A DNA stretch of 64,000 bases from Luteimonas sp. MC1572 (lineage in GTDB: Bacteria > Pseudomonadota > Gammaproteobacteria > Xanthomonadales > Xanthomonadaceae), in the NCBI RefSeq assembly GCF_016615815.1, contig NZ_CP067112.1, forward strand, positions 1,674,001-1,738,000, read 5' to 3'. The notes beneath the pieces are model-generated. The model saw nothing but the letters and a program-made list of their open reading frames with translations, ran no database searches and was not told the DNA's origin. Below, one piece after another: positions 53,337 to 63,985 of this stretch (position 1 is its first letter; every line of letters begins with the position of its first letter). The position numbers and the translations under genes were made by a program.

Positions 53337-55445
53337 TTACTCGCCGACCACGCCCTCGCCTTCCTCGACCGCCTTCATCGACAGGCGGATGCGGCCCTGC
53401 TTGTCGACTTCCAGCACCTTGACCTTGACCATGTCGCCTTCCTTGAGCACGTCGCCGACCTTCTCGACACGCTCGTTGGAGATCTGCGACACGTGGACCA
53501 GGCCGTCCTTGCCGGGGGAGATGGTGACGAACGCACCGAAGTCCATCAGCTTGACGACCTTGCCCTCGTAGATCCGGCCCGGCTCGACGTCGGAGGTGAT
53601 CTGCTCGATGCGCTCCTTGGCGGCGCGGCCAGCGGCGGCGTCGACCGATGCGATCGTGATCGTGCCGTCGTCCTGGATGTCGATCTGCGTGCCGGTTTCC
53701 TTGGTAATCGCCTGGATCACCGAACCGCCCTTGCCAATCACTTCGCGGATCTTGTCGGGGTGGATCTTGATGGTGATCAGGCGCGGCGCGAACTCGCTCA
53801 GTTCCGAACGCGGCGCGGTCAGCGCGGCTTCCATTTCCTTGAGGATGTGGAGGCGGCCCTGCTTGGCCTGGGCCAGCGCGACCTTCATGATCTCCTCGGT
53901 GATGCCCTGGATCTTGATGTCCATCTGCAGCGCCGAGATGCCGTTGGTGGTGCCGGCAACCTTGAAGTCCATGTCGCCGAGGTGGTCCTCGTCACCGAGG
54001 ATGTCGGACAGCACGACATAGTCGTCGCCTTCCTTCACCAGGCCCATCGCGATACCCGCGACCGGCGCCTTGATCGGCACGCCCGCGTCCATCAGCGCCA
54101 GCGACGAGCCGCAGACCGACGCCATCGACGAGGAGCCGTTCGATTCGGTGATCTCGGACACGACGCGGATGGTGTACGGGAACTCTTCCATCGTCGGCAT
54201 CACGGCAAGCACGCCGCGCTTGGCAAGGCGGCCGTGGCCGATCTCGCGACGCTTCGGGCCCATCATGCGGCCGGCTTCGCCCACCGAATACGGGGGGAAG
54301 TTGTAGTGGAACAGGAAGTGTTCCTTGTACTCGCCGGACACGGCGTCGATGATCTGGCCGTCGCGGGCGGTGCCCAGCGTGACGGCGACGATCGCCTGCG
54401 TTTCACCACGGGTGAACAGCGACGAGCCGTGCACGCGCGGCAGGATGCCGACGCGGCTGGCGATCGGGCGGACGGTGTCGAGCGCGCGGCCATCGATGCG
54501 GACCCTGGTCTTGAGGACCGAGTTGCGCATGGTCTGGTATTCCTGCTCGCTGAACTCCTTGTGGAGGTCGCCGGCCGCCCAGGCATTGGCCTCGGCATGC
54601 GGCGCAAGCGCGTTCAGGATGGCCTTCTTGACGGTCGAGATGGCGTCCTTGCGCTCGAGCTTGTCACGCACCTGGAACGCGGAGGCGAGCTGGTCGCCGA
54701 TCGCGGTGCGGATGGCGTGCACGATGCCTTCGTCCGCAGCCGGCGCGGTCCAGCTCCACTTCGGCCTGCCGGCCTCGGCAACCAGGGCGTTGATGGTCTC
54801 GATCGCGACCTGCATCTGCTGGTGGCCGAACATCACCGCGCCGAGCATCACGTCTTCCGACAGCTCCTTGGCTTCGGACTCGACCATCAGCACCGCATTG
54901 GCGGTACCGGCGACGACCAGCTCGAGCTCGGAATCCTTCAGCTCGGAGATGGTCGGGTTGAGCAGGTACTGGCCGTCCTTGTAGCCGACCTTGGCGGCGC
55001 CGATCGGGCCGTCGAACGGCGCGCCCGACAGCGACAGCGCGGCCGAGGCACCGATCAGGGCGAGGATGTCGCCGTCGACCTCGGGGTTCATCGACATCAC
55101 CGTGGCGATGATCTGCACTTCGTTGCGGAAGCCGTCCGGGAACAGCGGGCGGATCGGGCGGTCGATCAGGCGCGAGATCAGCGTTTCCTTCTCGGTCTGA
55201 CGGCCCTCGCGCTTGAAGAAACCACCCGGGATGCGGCCACCGGCGTAGAACTTCTCCTGGTAGTCGACGGTGAGCGGGAAGAAGTCCTGCCCTTCGCGCG
55301 CGGTCTTGTTGGCGACCGCGCTGACCAGCAGCATGGTGCCCTCGCACGAGACCATGACCGCGCCGCCTGCCTGGCGGGCGATCTCACCGGTCTCGATGGT
55401 GACCGTGCGGTTGCCGTACTCGAAGCTCTTGATGACTTTTGCCAC
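53337..55445 (-). CDS. pnp: Polyribonucleotide nucleotidyltransferase (PNPase)
   Basis: 702 aa from GTG 55445 ([12 protein letters not shown]), with GAGGAA 9 bases upstream; E. coli PNPase has 711 residues. Two RNase PH domains are visible, the second with [23 protein letters not shown] and [12 protein letters not shown]; a KH domain ([20 protein letters not shown]) and an S1 domain ([20 protein letters not shown]) follow, ending in an acidic tail EEGEGVVGE. It degrades RNA 3' to 5' phosphorolytically and joins the degradosome. It lies downstream of rpsO, separated by the rpsO terminator, as in E. coli. Confidence 0.97.
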   Translation of the reverse strand: MAKVIKSFEYGNRTVTIETGEIARQAGGAVMVSCEGTMLLVSAVANKTAREGQDFFPLTVDYQEKFYAGGRIPGGFFKREGRQTEKETLISRLIDRPIRPLFPDGFRNEVQIIATVMSMNPEVDGDILALIGASAALSLSGAPFDGPIGAAKVGYKDGQYLLNPTISELKDSELELVVAGTANAVLMVESEAKELSEDVMLGAVMFGHQQMQVAIETINALVAEAGRPKWSWTAPAADEGIVHAIRTAIGDQLASAFQVRDKLERKDAISTVKKAILNALAPHAEANAWAAGDLHKEFSEQEYQTMRNSVLKTRVRIDGRALDTVRPIASRVGILPRVHGSSLFTRGETQAIVAVTLGTARDGQIIDAVSGEYKEHFLFHYNFPPYSVGEAGRMMGPKRREIGHGRLAKRGVLAVMPTMEEFPYTIRVVSEITESNGSSSMASVCGSSLALMDAGVPIKAPVAGIAMGLVKEGDDYVVLSDILGDEDHLGDMDFKVAGTTNGISALQMDIKIQGITEEIMKVALAQAKQGRLHILKEMEAALTAPRSELSEFAPRLITIKIHPDKIREVIGKGGSVIQAITKETGTQIDIQDDGTITIASVDAAAGRAAKERIEQITSDVEPGRIYEGKVVKLMDFGAFVTISPGKDGLVHVSQISNERVEKVGDVLKEGDMVKVKVLEVDKQGRIRLSMKAVEEGEGVVGE

Positions 55446-55531
55446 GTTGGTGATTCCTCGATGACTCTTGCGATGAACCGGACGGGACCCTTGCCCCGTG
55501 CCGGGTGGCGCGCACTGCCGGCGCGCCGAAA

Positions 55532-55561
55532 TAAAACCGCGGCGCATTTCTGCGCCGCGGT
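55532..55561 (-). terminator. Intrinsic terminator between rpsO and pnp
   Basis: On the minus strand ACCGCGGCGCA-GAAA-TGCGCCGCGGT is followed by TTTATTTC, 10 bases after the rpsO stop. In E. coli a similar terminator sits at this place and pnp is expressed by read-through plus its own promoter. Confidence 0.92.
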
Positions 55562-55570
55562 GGGGTTGTA

Positions 55571-55831
55571 TCAGCGACGCAGGCCGAGCTTCTCGATCAG
55601 CGCCTTGTAGCGCGCGCTGTCCTTGCGGTGCAGGTAGTCGAGCAGGCTGCGACGGCGGTTGACCATCATCAGCAGGCCGCGGCGGCTGTGGTGGTCCTGC
55701 TTGTGCGCCTTGAAGTGTTCGGTCAGGTGCACGATGCGCGCGGTGAGCAGGGCGACCTGGACTTCCGGGGAGCCGGTGTCGGCGTCGCCGCGCTTGTTGT
55801 CTTCAATGATCTTGCCGGTGTCGATGGACAT
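55571..55831 (-). CDS. rpsO: 30S ribosomal protein S15
   Basis: 86 aa from ATG 55831 ([20 protein letters not shown]). The family signature is complete: [34 protein letters not shown], then [16 protein letters not shown] and a C-terminal EKLGLRR. S15 binds the central domain of 16S rRNA. The gene has its own promoter (55974-56002) and terminator. Confidence 0.98.
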   Translation of the reverse strand: MSIDTGKIIEDNKRGDADTGSPEVQVALLTARIVHLTEHFKAHKQDHHSRRGLLMMVNRRRSLLDYLHRKDSARYKALIEKLGLRR

Positions 55832-55973
55832 GCTGTGGAACCTTCTGGTGATGCGTGGACCGCAGGAACGCCGTTGCATGCCGGTTGGCATGAACGGGCA
55901 CCACGTGACCCGCCGCGAGCGATGGAACGTGATCGGCGCGGAAGCGCCGGATTTGACTCGAAAAAGCCGGAAG

Positions 55974-56002
55974 ATTGTAGCCTGCGGGCACCCTCCGGAC
56001 AA
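55974..56002 (-). promoter_or_regulatory. Sigma-70-type promoter of rpsO
   Basis: On the minus strand TTGTCC (55997-56002) and TACAAT (55974-55979) are separated by 17 bases. The leader to the rpsO start is about 140 bases long and could fold into an S15 autoregulatory structure, which I could not confirm by eye. Confidence 0.65.
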
Positions 56003-56009
56003 GGCAGGC

Positions 56010-56993
56010 TCAGGCCTGGGCGGCACCGCCTGTCGGTTGGGCACAGGCCCAGGCGAACATGCGGCGCGGCCGCAACGCGCCATCGGCATCCACTTCGCCC
56101 AGGCCGAGCACGCGCGCGTCGGGGCCATGGATCGCCACTTCGCCCTGCGGGCTGAATGGCCCGACCGCGCGCTGCCCGTACGACAGGCGCGCGGCGTCGG
56201 CCGCACCGACGGACACCCGCGGCCAGGCGTCCATCCCGGCCTCGATGGGCAGCAGGCAGGATTCGAGGCAATGCTCGCCGCGCGCGGCCAGCGCGGCGAG
56301 ATCGTCGAGCGTCCACATCCGCGGGTCACGGAACGGGTCCACCCACAGGCGCCGCAGTTCGGCCACGTGCGCCCCGCAGCCCAGCGCTTCGCCTAGGTCG
56401 CGGACCAGGCTGCGCACGTAGGTACCGGAGCCGCATTCCACGCGCAGGCGCAGGATGTGCGGCGGACGGCCGTCGCCGGGCACGTCGAGGAGATCGGCGG
56501 CGGACAGCAACGTGAATGCGTGCACGTCGACCGGGCGCGGCTCGACTTCCACCAGCTCCCCGCGCCTGGCCTTGGCGTAAAGCGGCTCACCGCCGCGCTT
56601 CAGCGCCGAGTAGATCGGGGGCCGCTGCTGGATGTGGCCGGTCAACGCCGCCAGCGCGGCATCGAGGGTGGCGACGTCGAGCAGCGGCACCGGGCGCTCG
56701 CGCAGGAGCTGGCCGTCGGCGTCGTCGGTATCGGTGACCTGGCCCAGGCGTGCGACCACGTCGTAGGCCTTGCGCGCGCCGAGCAGGCCCCCGGCGATCT
56801 TGGTGGCTTCGCCGAAGCACACCGGCAGCAGGCCGGTGGCCAGCGGGTCGAGGCTGCCGGTATGGCCGCCCTTCTCGGCGCGGAACATGTGGCGGACGCG
56901 CTGCAGCGCCTGGTTGGAACTCAGCCCGCGCGGCTTGTCGAGCAGCAGGATGCCGTCGAGCTTGCGGAAGCGCGTACGTGGCTTGGCAGTCAT
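56010..56993 (-). CDS. truB: tRNA pseudouridine-55 synthase
   Basis: 327 aa. TruB modifies U55 in the T-loop of all tRNAs. The catalytic motif [16 protein letters not shown] has Asp49, and early [20 protein letters not shown] is the family N-terminus; [17 protein letters not shown] is the second family block. A C-terminal PUA-like region ([18 protein letters not shown]) completes the protein. It starts 9 bases after the rbfA stop in the nusA-infB-rbfA-truB-rpsO order. Confidence 0.97.
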   Translation of the reverse strand: MTAKPRTRFRKLDGILLLDKPRGLSSNQALQRVRHMFRAEKGGHTGSLDPLATGLLPVCFGEATKIAGGLLGARKAYDVVARLGQVTDTDDADGQLLRERPVPLLDVATLDAALAALTGHIQQRPPIYSALKRGGEPLYAKARRGELVEVEPRPVDVHAFTLLSAADLLDVPGDGRPPHILRLRVECGSGTYVRSLVRDLGEALGCGAHVAELRRLWVDPFRDPRMWTLDDLAALAARGEHCLESCLLPIEAGMDAWPRVSVGAADAARLSYGQRAVGPFSPQGEVAIHGPDARVLGLGEVDADGALRPRRMFAWACAQPTGGAAQA

Positions 56994-57002
56994 CGCGGGG
57001 GA

Positions 57003-57389
57003 TCAGTCCCCGCTGCCGGGCTCGCCGGAGTCATCGAGGTCGCCAAGCTCACCCGCTTCGCGCAGGAGGTTTTCGATGCGCTCGCCGCGGTCGACGGAGT
57101 CGTCGTAATGGAAATGCAGCTCCGGCACGTGGCGCATCTTCACGCTATGCGCGAGCCGGTAGCGGACCTCGTACGCCACCGCCTTCAGGCCCTTCATGGC
57201 CTCGGCGGCGCGCTCGGGGTCGAGCGCGGTCACGAAGACCTTGGCATGCGCCATGTCGCGGGTGATCTCGACGTCGGAAACGCTGAGCGACGGCAGGCCG
57301 TGCTCGGCGACGGCGTCGCGCACGAGGGTGCCCAGCTCGCGTCGGAGCTGGGCGGACACGCGGTCGGTTCTGTGGAAGGACTTCTTCAC
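57003..57389 (-). CDS. rbfA: 30S ribosome-binding factor A
   Basis: 128 aa from GTG 57389, whose GTGA overlaps the infB stop. RbfA binds the 30S subunit during 16S rRNA 5' end maturation and cold adaptation. The KH-like core is visible: [65 protein letters not shown]. The C-terminus is an acidic Asp/Glu/Gly tail. Translationally coupled to infB. Confidence 0.95.
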   Translation of the reverse strand: MKKSFHRTDRVSAQLRRELGTLVRDAVAEHGLPSLSVSDVEITRDMAHAKVFVTALDPERAAEAMKGLKAVAYEVRYRLAHSVKMRHVPELHFHYDDSVDRGERIENLLREAGELGDLDDSGEPGSGD

Positions 57390-59962
57390 AGCGTGCGCTG
57401 GACCTCGACGCGCTCGAAGCACTCGATCTTGTCGCCCGGCTTGACGTCGTTGTACGCCTTCACGCCGATGCCGCACTCGGTATGGACGCGGACCTCGTCG
57501 ACGTTCTCCTTGAAGCGGCGCAGCGATTCCAGCTCGCCCTCGAAGATGACCGTCTCGTCGCGCAGCACGCGGATCGGCTTGTGGCGCTTGACCACGCCCT
57601 CGATGACCATGCTGCCGGCGACCGCGCCGAACTTGGAGCTGCGGAACACCTCGCGCACCTCGGCGGTGCCGATGATGTCCTCGCGGATCTCGACGCCGAG
57701 GATGCCCGACGCCACCTGCTTCACCTGGTCGATCACGTCATAGATGATCGAGAAGTAGCGCAGGTCGAGGCCGGTGGATTCGATCAGCTTGCGTGCCGAC
57801 GCATCGGCGCGGACGTTGAAGCCGATGATCGTGGCCTTGGAGGCGGCCGCGGAGTTGGCATCGGACTCGGTGATCGCACCCACGCCCGAGCGGATGATGT
57901 TGACCCGGATCTCGTCGTTGGAGAGCGCGGTGAGCGCCTGGCGCAGTGCTTCCACCGAGCCCTGCACGTCGGCCTTGACCACCAGCGGCAGCTCGAGCTG
58001 CTGGCCGCCGCCCATCTGCGCCATGATGTCTTCCATGCGGTTGCCCGCGGCCTGCACCAGGCGCTGCTCGCGGCGCTTGGTCTCGCGCTGCTGGGCCACG
58101 TCCTTGGCGAGGCGCTCGTCCTCGACCACCACGAAATCGTCGCCGGCATCGGGCACGCCCGAAAGGCCCAGCACCTGCACCGGGATGGACGGGCCGGCGC
58201 CGTCGACCTGCACGCCGCTCTCGTTGAACAGCGCACGCACGCGGCCGTACTCGATGCCGCACACCAGGTAGTCGCCCTTGTTGAGCATGCCCTGCTGCAC
58301 CAGCACCGTGGCCACCGGGCCGCGACCCTTGTCCAGCGAGGACTCGATCACCACGCCCGCGGCACGGCCGTCGGCGACCGCGCTCAGCTCGAGCACCTCG
58401 GCCTGCAGGCCGATCGCATCCAGCAGGTCGTCCACGCCGTCGCCGGTCTTGGCCGACAGCTCGACCATCTGCGTGTCGCCGCCGAATTCCTCGGCGACGA
58501 TCTCGTGGGTCAGCAGTTCGTTCTTGATCCGCTGCGGGTCGGCTTCGGACTTGTCGATCTTGTTGATGGCGATGATCAGCGGGACCTTGGCGGCCCTGGC
58601 GTGCTGGATCGCCTCGATGGTCTGCGGCATCACGCCATCGTCGGCCGCAACCACCAGCACCACGATGTCGGTGAGCTTGGCGCCGCGCGAACGCATCGAA
58701 CTGAACGCGGCGTGGCCGGGCGTGTCGAGGAAGCTGATGACGCCCTTCGGCGTATCGACGTGGTATGCGCCGATGTGCTGGGTGATGCCGCCGGCTTCAC
58801 CGGTGGCAACCTTGGTGCGGCGGATGTAGTCGAGCAGCGAGGTCTTGCCGTGGTCGACGTGGCCCATGATGGTGACCACCGGCGGACGCGCCACCTTGTC
58901 GCCCTGGATGCCTTCGCCATGCGCGAGCAGCTCGCTCTCGGCGTCGTCGGCGTCTGCGCGAACGGCGGTGTGGCCGAGCTCCTCGACGACCAGCATCGCG
59001 GTGTCGTGGTCGATGGACTGGGTGATGGTGGCCATCACGCCCATCTTGAACAGCGCCTTGACCACCTCGCCGCCCTTCATCGCCAGCTTCTGCGCGAGGT
59101 CGGCGACGGTGATCGCTTCACCGATCGCGACTTCGCGCACGACCGGCGCGATCGGCCGGGTGAAGCCGGTGCCGGTGCGGCTCTGGTCGCGGTTGCTGCC
59201 ACGCTGCGGGCGCGCCTTCGGGCGCGCGGTGCTGCGGCGCGCACGATCGGCGGCGGAAAGATGCATCTTGCCGGCGAAGCGCGCGGCGCTGTCGTCGTCC
59301 TCGCCACCGGCGGGTGCCTGGTGCGAACCGCGTGCGCCCTTGGGCTTGGCGGCACCGCGGTCATCGCTGCGCGGCGCGGCCGGCTTGGGATGGCCATGGC
59401 CGTGGGTCGCTGCGGGCTTGCGGACGGCATCGCCGTCGCCGGCCTCGGGCGCGACGGGCGCTGCCGCGGCGCGCAGGCGCGCGGCCTCGGCATCGGCTGC
59501 AGCGCGCTTGCGCTCCTCGATCTCTTCGGCGCGACGGCGGTCGTCGGCGGCCAGGCGCTCCTGCTCGTCCCGGTTGCGCTGGCGCGACTCCTCGAGCTTG
59601 CGCAGGATGTCGGCGCGCTCCTCGTCCTCGGTCATGCCCTGCGGGCCCGTACCGGGCTTCACCAGCGTGACCTTCTTGCGCACGACGACGTCGACGGTCG
59701 GCTTGTTCTTGCCGCCGCCCACGGTGAGCGTGCTCTTGCGGTTGAGGGTGATCTTCTTCGGCGCGACCGGATCCTCGGCCACCACTTCGGTGCGGCCATG
59801 GGTCCGGCGCAGGAAGCCGAGGAGCTTCACCTTCTCGGTGCTGGTCACGACCTGGTCGGGATTGCTGAACGACATGCCCGCTTCGGACAGCTGCTCAAGC
59901 AGTTTCTCGACCGGCGTGTTCACCAGTTCGGCCAGCTTGCGGATGGTGGTTTGCTGCGACAT
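57386..59962 (-). CDS. infB: Translation initiation factor IF-2
   Basis: 858 aa from ATG 59962 ([13 protein letters not shown]). IF-2 brings fMet-tRNA to the 30S P-site and promotes subunit joining. The N-terminal IF2_N domain (1-50) is followed by a long Ala/Arg/Lys/Glu-rich linker (about 130-270). The GTPase domain starts near residue 363 with [10 protein letters not shown] and contains DTPGHAAF and NKID. Domains II-IV follow. The start candidate at 60016 is rejected because it lacks family similarity. It lies 94 bases after nusA and overlaps rbfA by 4. Confidence 0.97.
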   Translation of the reverse strand: MSQQTTIRKLAELVNTPVEKLLEQLSEAGMSFSNPDQVVTSTEKVKLLGFLRRTHGRTEVVAEDPVAPKKITLNRKSTLTVGGGKNKPTVDVVVRKKVTLVKPGTGPQGMTEDEERADILRKLEESRQRNRDEQERLAADDRRRAEEIEERKRAAADAEAARLRAAAAPVAPEAGDGDAVRKPAATHGHGHPKPAAPRSDDRGAAKPKGARGSHQAPAGGEDDDSAARFAGKMHLSAADRARRSTARPKARPQRGSNRDQSRTGTGFTRPIAPVVREVAIGEAITVADLAQKLAMKGGEVVKALFKMGVMATITQSIDHDTAMLVVEELGHTAVRADADDAESELLAHGEGIQGDKVARPPVVTIMGHVDHGKTSLLDYIRRTKVATGEAGGITQHIGAYHVDTPKGVISFLDTPGHAAFSSMRSRGAKLTDIVVLVVAADDGVMPQTIEAIQHARAAKVPLIIAINKIDKSEADPQRIKNELLTHEIVAEEFGGDTQMVELSAKTGDGVDDLLDAIGLQAEVLELSAVADGRAAGVVIESSLDKGRGPVATVLVQQGMLNKGDYLVCGIEYGRVRALFNESGVQVDGAGPSIPVQVLGLSGVPDAGDDFVVVEDERLAKDVAQQRETKRREQRLVQAAGNRMEDIMAQMGGGQQLELPLVVKADVQGSVEALRQALTALSNDEIRVNIIRSGVGAITESDANSAAASKATIIGFNVRADASARKLIESTGLDLRYFSIIYDVIDQVKQVASGILGVEIREDIIGTAEVREVFRSSKFGAVAGSMVIEGVVKRHKPIRVLRDETVIFEGELESLRRFKENVDEVRVHTECGIGVKAYNDVKPGDKIECFERVEVQRTL

Positions 59963-60056
59963 TCGGCTTCCGGTTCCTTTGGCGTCGGCATGTGCCGCGC
60001 TATGGAGATGGATCAATTCTGGGTGCTTTCTGGTCGGGGGCCTGGACCCCTGACTG

Positions 60057-61568
60057 TCAGCCCTCGCTTTCCAAACGCGCGATCTCTTCGGCGCGCGCGG
60101 CGAGGATCAGGGCGGCGGCACGCTCGAGCCCGAGGCCCTCGATGCCGAACTCCAGCACTTCGTCGGCGGCCAGGTCGGACAGGTCCTCGCTGGTGCGCAC
60201 GCCGTGCGACGCCAGCGCGAACGCGGTCTCGTCGTCCATGCCTTCGAGCTGCAGCAGGTCGTCCGCCGGCGCGTTCTCGTCGAGCTCTTCGGCGACAGCC
60301 AGCGCGTCGTTGAGCAGCGCGTCGCGGGCGCGGGCGCGCAGTTCCTCGACGATGTCCTCGTCGAAGCCCTCCACCGCCAGCAGCTCGCCGACCGGCACGT
60401 AGGCGATTTCCTCGACCGTGCTGAAGCCTTCGGTGACCAGGATCGTGGCGATTTCCTCGTCGACCTCGAGCTTCTCCTGGAACAGGGCGCGCGCCGTGGC
60501 CTGCTCGGCATCGGACTTCGCGGCCACCTGGTCCTGGGTCATCACGTTGAGCTGCCAGCCCGACAGGCGGCTGGCGAGGCGCACGTTCTGGCCGCCCTTG
60601 CCGATCGCCTGCGCGAGGCGGTCTTCGGCCACCGCGAGGTCCATCGAGTGCTTGTCCTCGTCGACCACGATCGACTGCACTTCCGCCGGCGCCATGGCAT
60701 TGATCACGAACTGCGCCGGGTTGTCCGACCACAGCACGATGTCGACGCGCTCGCCGTTGAGCTCGTTGCTCACGGCCTGCACGCGCGAACCGCGCATGCC
60801 GATGCAGGCGCCGATCGGATCGGTGCGGGTGTCATAGGCCACGACGGCGATCTTGGCGCGGTCGCCGGGATCACGCGCGCAGGCCTTGATTTCCACCAGG
60901 CCCTGGCCGACTTCCGGCACTTCGAGCTTGAACAGTTCCATCATGAATTCAGGCGCGGCGCGGCTGATGAACAGCTGCGGGCCGCGCGGCTCGCTGCGCA
61001 CGTCGTACAGGTAGCCGCGGATGCGGTCGCCGGCGCGCACGACGTCGCGCGGGATCGCCTTGTCCTTGGGGATGAAGGCTTCGGCGTTGCCACCGAGGTC
61101 GACGAAGACGTTGCCGCGCTCGACGCGCTTGACCACGCCGGTGACCAGCTCGCCGACACGGTCCTTCCAGGCATCCACGACCTGCTGCCGCTCGGCCTCG
61201 CGCACGCGCTGCACGATCACCTGCTTGGCCGCCTGCGCCGCGATGCGACCGAAGTCGACGTTCTCGATCTGCTCCTCGATGTAGTCGCCGACCTCGACGC
61301 CCTCGGCCTCGTCGATCGCGTCCATCAGGCGGATCTGGCGGTCCGGGGACTCCATCACCACGTCGTCGGCCACCACTTCCCAGCGGCGGAACGTTTCGTA
61401 GTTGCCGTCCTTGGAATCGATGGTCACGCGCGTCAGCACGTCCTGCTCGAGGTAGCGCTTCTTGGCCGCGGTGGCCAGTGCGGCCTCGATGGCCTCAAGG
61501 ATGACCGACTCCGGCACGCCCTTTTCATTGGCGACGGCGTCGACGACCAGCAACAGTTCCTTGCTCAT
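60057..61568 (-). CDS. nusA: Transcription termination/antitermination factor NusA
   Basis: 503 aa from ATG 61568 ([20 protein letters not shown]). The N-terminal RNAP-binding domain (1-130) is followed by an S1 domain ([22 protein letters not shown]) and two KH domains ([40 protein letters not shown]). Two C-terminal acidic repeats follow ([13 protein letters not shown] and [16 protein letters not shown]), as in gammaproteobacterial NusA. It is 7 bases after rimP and heads the infB-rbfA-truB chain. Confidence 0.97.
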   Translation of the reverse strand: MSKELLLVVDAVANEKGVPESVILEAIEAALATAAKKRYLEQDVLTRVTIDSKDGNYETFRRWEVVADDVVMESPDRQIRLMDAIDEAEGVEVGDYIEEQIENVDFGRIAAQAAKQVIVQRVREAERQQVVDAWKDRVGELVTGVVKRVERGNVFVDLGGNAEAFIPKDKAIPRDVVRAGDRIRGYLYDVRSEPRGPQLFISRAAPEFMMELFKLEVPEVGQGLVEIKACARDPGDRAKIAVVAYDTRTDPIGACIGMRGSRVQAVSNELNGERVDIVLWSDNPAQFVINAMAPAEVQSIVVDEDKHSMDLAVAEDRLAQAIGKGGQNVRLASRLSGWQLNVMTQDQVAAKSDAEQATARALFQEKLEVDEEIATILVTEGFSTVEEIAYVPVGELLAVEGFDEDIVEELRARARDALLNDALAVAEELDENAPADDLLQLEGMDDETAFALASHGVRTSEDLSDLAADEVLEFGIEGLGLERAAALILAARAEEIARLESEG

Positions 61569-61575
61569 CTCTGTA

Positions 61576-62175
61576 TCACTCCGCACGGGACGGCTTGGAG
61601 GCCGCCGGCTTGTTGGTTTGTCTGTTGTGCGGCGTGCCCTTGCCGGGGCGGTCGTCACGCCCGGAGGCGTCCTTCGCCGGCCCGTAGCCGAGGGCGACCC
61701 AGTCGGGTACCAGCCGCGCCTTGTCGATATTGCCGGCGGCCACCGCGATCGGCTGGCCGTCGACTTCAAATGTGATGGTCTCGCCTTCCACCGCCGCGAT
61801 CCGCCCCGTCAGGCGGCGACGGCCTTCCTGCGGCAGCTGCAGGGTGACCTTGGCCTGCTCGCCAAGGAACCGCGCGAAGTGTGCCGACTTGAACAGCAGG
61901 CGGTCCACGCCCGGCGACGACACTTCAAGCGTGTAGTTGCCGCTGATCGGATCCTCGACGTCGAGCTGGGCCGAGACCTCGCGGCTCACGGCCTCGCAGT
62001 CCTCGATCCCCACGCCCTGCGTTTCCGCTGACGTTTCGGCGCCGGGACGCTCGATGTAGAGGCGCACCACGGCACTGCCGGGCGCCGACAGGTATTCCAC
62101 GCCCAGCAGTTCCAGCCCCAACGCGGCCACGGTCGGAGACAGCAGGTTGGCGATGTCGGTTGATTTGTCCGTCAC
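61576..62175 (-). CDS. rimP: Ribosome maturation factor RimP
   Basis: 199 aa from GTG 62175, with GGAGGAGG about 7 bases upstream; the E. coli protein has 150 residues. The family blocks are present: [42 protein letters not shown] and [14 protein letters not shown]. An extra C-terminal tail of about 40 residues is rich in Lys/Asp/Pro/Arg. RimP assists early 30S assembly. It is the first protein gene after the initiator tRNA, with an intrinsic terminator in its leader. Confidence 0.95.
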   Translation of the reverse strand: MTDKSTDIANLLSPTVAALGLELLGVEYLSAPGSAVVRLYIERPGAETSAETQGVGIEDCEAVSREVSAQLDVEDPISGNYTLEVSSPGVDRLLFKSAHFARFLGEQAKVTLQLPQEGRRRLTGRIAAVEGETITFEVDGQPIAVAAGNIDKARLVPDWVALGYGPAKDASGRDDRPGKGTPHNRQTNKPAASKPSRAE

Positions 62176-62221
62176 GTTTGCCTCCTCCTCTTCCGGATGC
62201 CGTCGCGCTTTGGGGGCGCAA

Positions 62222-62249
62222 AAAAAAACAAAGGGCCCAATGGGCCCTT
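62222..62249 (-). terminator. Leader terminator/attenuator upstream of rimP-nusA-infB
   Basis: On the minus strand AAGGGCCC-ATT-GGGCCCTT is followed by TGTTTTTTTTTT. The hairpin ends 46 bases before the rimP GTG and after the tRNA terminator. No promoter-like sequence is evident between it and rimP, so transcription of the operon probably has to read through it. Confidence 0.8.
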
Positions 62250-62320
62250 GTCCGATACTGCTGGATCCGGTGCCGGCGCGCCTCATTGCGCACCGGACGA
62301 GCCCAAACTCTCCGTAATCA

Positions 62321-62343
62321 AAAAAGCCTCCTTGGAGGCTTTT
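62321..62343 (-). terminator. Intrinsic terminator of initiator tRNA gene
   Basis: On the minus strand AAAAGCCTCC-AA-GGAGGCTTTT continues as TTTTTT then GATTAC. It starts 17 bases after the CCA of tRNA-fMet. Confidence 0.92.
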
Positions 62344-62360
62344 CGTCGACCGCGAAAAGC

Positions 62361-62437
62361 TGGTAGCGGGGGCAGGATTTGAACCTGCGACCTTCGGGTT
62401 ATGAGCCCGACGAGCTGCCAGACTGCTCCACCCCGCA
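62361..62437 (-). tRNA. Initiator tRNA-Met (fMet, CAU)
   Basis: A 77-nt tRNA with encoded CCA. Anticodon CAT is the complement of 62401-62403. Initiator hallmarks are the three G:C pairs in the anticodon stem (TCGGG/CCCGA) and no Watson-Crick pair at 1:72. Here position 1 is T and position 72 is T, instead of the usual C:A. Synteny with rimP-nusA-infB matches the metY locus. Confidence 0.95.
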
Positions 62438-62448
62438 GCAGAAGCGGA

Positions 62449-62477
62449 ATTATGAAGGAACGTCCCGGGCAATGCAA
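62449..62477 (-). promoter_or_regulatory. Promoter of initiator tRNA gene
   Basis: On the minus strand TTGCAT (62472-62477) and CATAAT (62449-62454) with a 17-base spacer; the -10 ends 11 bases before the mature tRNA start. Confidence 0.75.
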
Positions 62478-62492
62478 GCCCTCGGACGTTCC
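62457..62492 (-). terminator. Hairpin after nuoN, overlapping tRNA promoter
   Basis: Arms GGAACGTCC (62457-62465) and GGACGTTCC (62484-62492) are perfectly complementary, 8 bases after the nuoN stop. The hairpin contains the -35 region of the tRNA-fMet promoter. A short T-rich sequence (TTCATAATT) follows on the minus strand. Confidence 0.6.
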
Positions 62493-62499
62493 CGGGCGG

Positions 62500-63972
62500 T
62501 CAGGCGGCGAACGCCGCCTGGCACCAGGCCATCACCGGGTTCCAGAACACGCCCAGCGCCAGCAGCGACAAGGCATTGACCGCGAACAGGGCGCGCAGCG
62601 GTGCGTCGTCGCGGGCCTTCAAGGGGGCACCCACCGGCTCGTCGAAGTACATGACCTTGATGACGCGCAGGTAATAGAACGCACCCACCACAGCGAACAC
62701 GATGCCGACGATCGCCAGCCACATCAGGTCGCCCTGCAGTGCCGCGCGCAGCACGGCGAGCTTGGCCCAGAACCCGAGGAACGGCGGCACGCCGGCCATC
62801 GAGGCCATGATGCAGAGCACCAGCCCGGCCATCCACGGACTGCGCGCATTCAGGCCGCGGAAGTCGTCGATCCGGTCGGCCTCGAAGCCGCGGTTGGACA
62901 GCACGATGATCGCGCCAAACGCCGCCGCCGCCATGAGCGCGTAGCTGATCGCATAGAACATCGCCGCCGCGTAGCCTTCCACCCCGCCGCCGGCGAAGCC
63001 GAGCAGCAGGAAGCCGACGTGCGACACGGTGGAGTACGCCAGCATCCGCTTCAGGTTGGCCTGCGCGATCGCGAACAGGTTGCCGACCACCAGCGACAGC
63101 GCGGCGATGCCGGCCAGCAGCAGCTGCCACTGGTCCTGCAGCGCACCGCCGCCAAGGCCGTCCTCGAGCAGGCGGTAGGCCATGCCGAACACGGCGAGCT
63201 TGGGCGCCGAGCCGATGAACAGGGTGATCGGCGTGGGCGCACCGTGGTACGCGTCGGGCAGCCACATGTGGAATGGCGCGGCGCCGAACTTGAAGCAGAT
63301 GCCGACCACCATAAACGCGGTGCCGGTGAGCAGCAGGGTAGCCGTGCCGCCTTCGAGACCCATCGCCGTTTCGCGCAGGGTCGCCAGGTCCAAGGTGCCG
63401 GTGGCGCCGTAGACCAGCGACATGCCGTACAGCAGCAGGCCGGATGCCAGCGCGCCGAGCACGAAGTACTTCATGCCCGCCTCGGACGCGACCGGGCTGT
63501 CGCGGTCGATCGCCACCAGCGCGTACTGGCACAGGGCCAGCAGCTCCAGGCCGACGTAGACCAGGGTCAGGTTGCCGGCCGAGACCAGCAGCATCATGCC
63601 GGCGGTGGCGAACATCACCAGCACCGGCAGTTCGCCCTTGTAGAGGTCGCGTTCGCGCATGAACGACCAGGCATAGACCAGCGACGCGGCACTCAGCAGC
63701 ACCAGCACGGTCTTCAGCACGTCGGCGACCGGGTCGCGCACGAACATGCCGCCGAGCACGGTGCCCTGCCCGCCGACGCCGGTGAACGCCAGCACCGCGG
63801 CGGCCACCAGCACCAGCACGGCCAGCACGTGGGTCACCACACGGCGGCGCTCGCCGATGAACAGGTCGAGCATCAGCAGCGCAAACGCGCCAAGCACCAC
63901 CACGAACTCGGGCGCCAGCGGCGCGATGTCGGCCAGCGTCCGGATGGGCGGGGTCATTGCTCCAGGCATCAT
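62500..63972 (-). CDS. nuoN: NADH-quinone oxidoreductase subunit N
   Basis: 490 aa from ATG 63972; ATG 63969 and ATG 63957 (MTPPIRTL, with GGAG just upstream) are alternatives. It is a polytopic antiporter-like subunit (about 14 helices) of proton-pumping complex I. Landmarks are VYVGLELLALCQYALVAI with the conserved Glu, GICFKFGAAPFHMWLPDAYHGAPTP, and ANLKRMLAYSTVSHVGFLLLG; GVPPFLGFWAKLAVL is near the C-terminus. It is the last gene of the nuo operon, with the presumed nuoM end 13 bases upstream. Confidence 0.96.
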   Translation of the reverse strand: MMPGAMTPPIRTLADIAPLAPEFVVVLGAFALLMLDLFIGERRRVVTHVLAVLVLVAAAVLAFTGVGGQGTVLGGMFVRDPVADVLKTVLVLLSAASLVYAWSFMRERDLYKGELPVLVMFATAGMMLLVSAGNLTLVYVGLELLALCQYALVAIDRDSPVASEAGMKYFVLGALASGLLLYGMSLVYGATGTLDLATLRETAMGLEGGTATLLLTGTAFMVVGICFKFGAAPFHMWLPDAYHGAPTPITLFIGSAPKLAVFGMAYRLLEDGLGGGALQDQWQLLLAGIAALSLVVGNLFAIAQANLKRMLAYSTVSHVGFLLLGFAGGGVEGYAAAMFYAISYALMAAAAFGAIIVLSNRGFEADRIDDFRGLNARSPWMAGLVLCIMASMAGVPPFLGFWAKLAVLRAALQGDLMWLAIVGIVFAVVGAFYYLRVIKVMYFDEPVGAPLKARDDAPLRALFAVNALSLLALGVFWNPVMAWCQAAFAA

Positions 63973-63985
63973 CGCGGGGTCTTCC

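Noticed and set aside
57482..60313. 943-codon plus-strand frame opposite infB
   Set aside because: infB is unmistakable; the opposing frame has no family motif.
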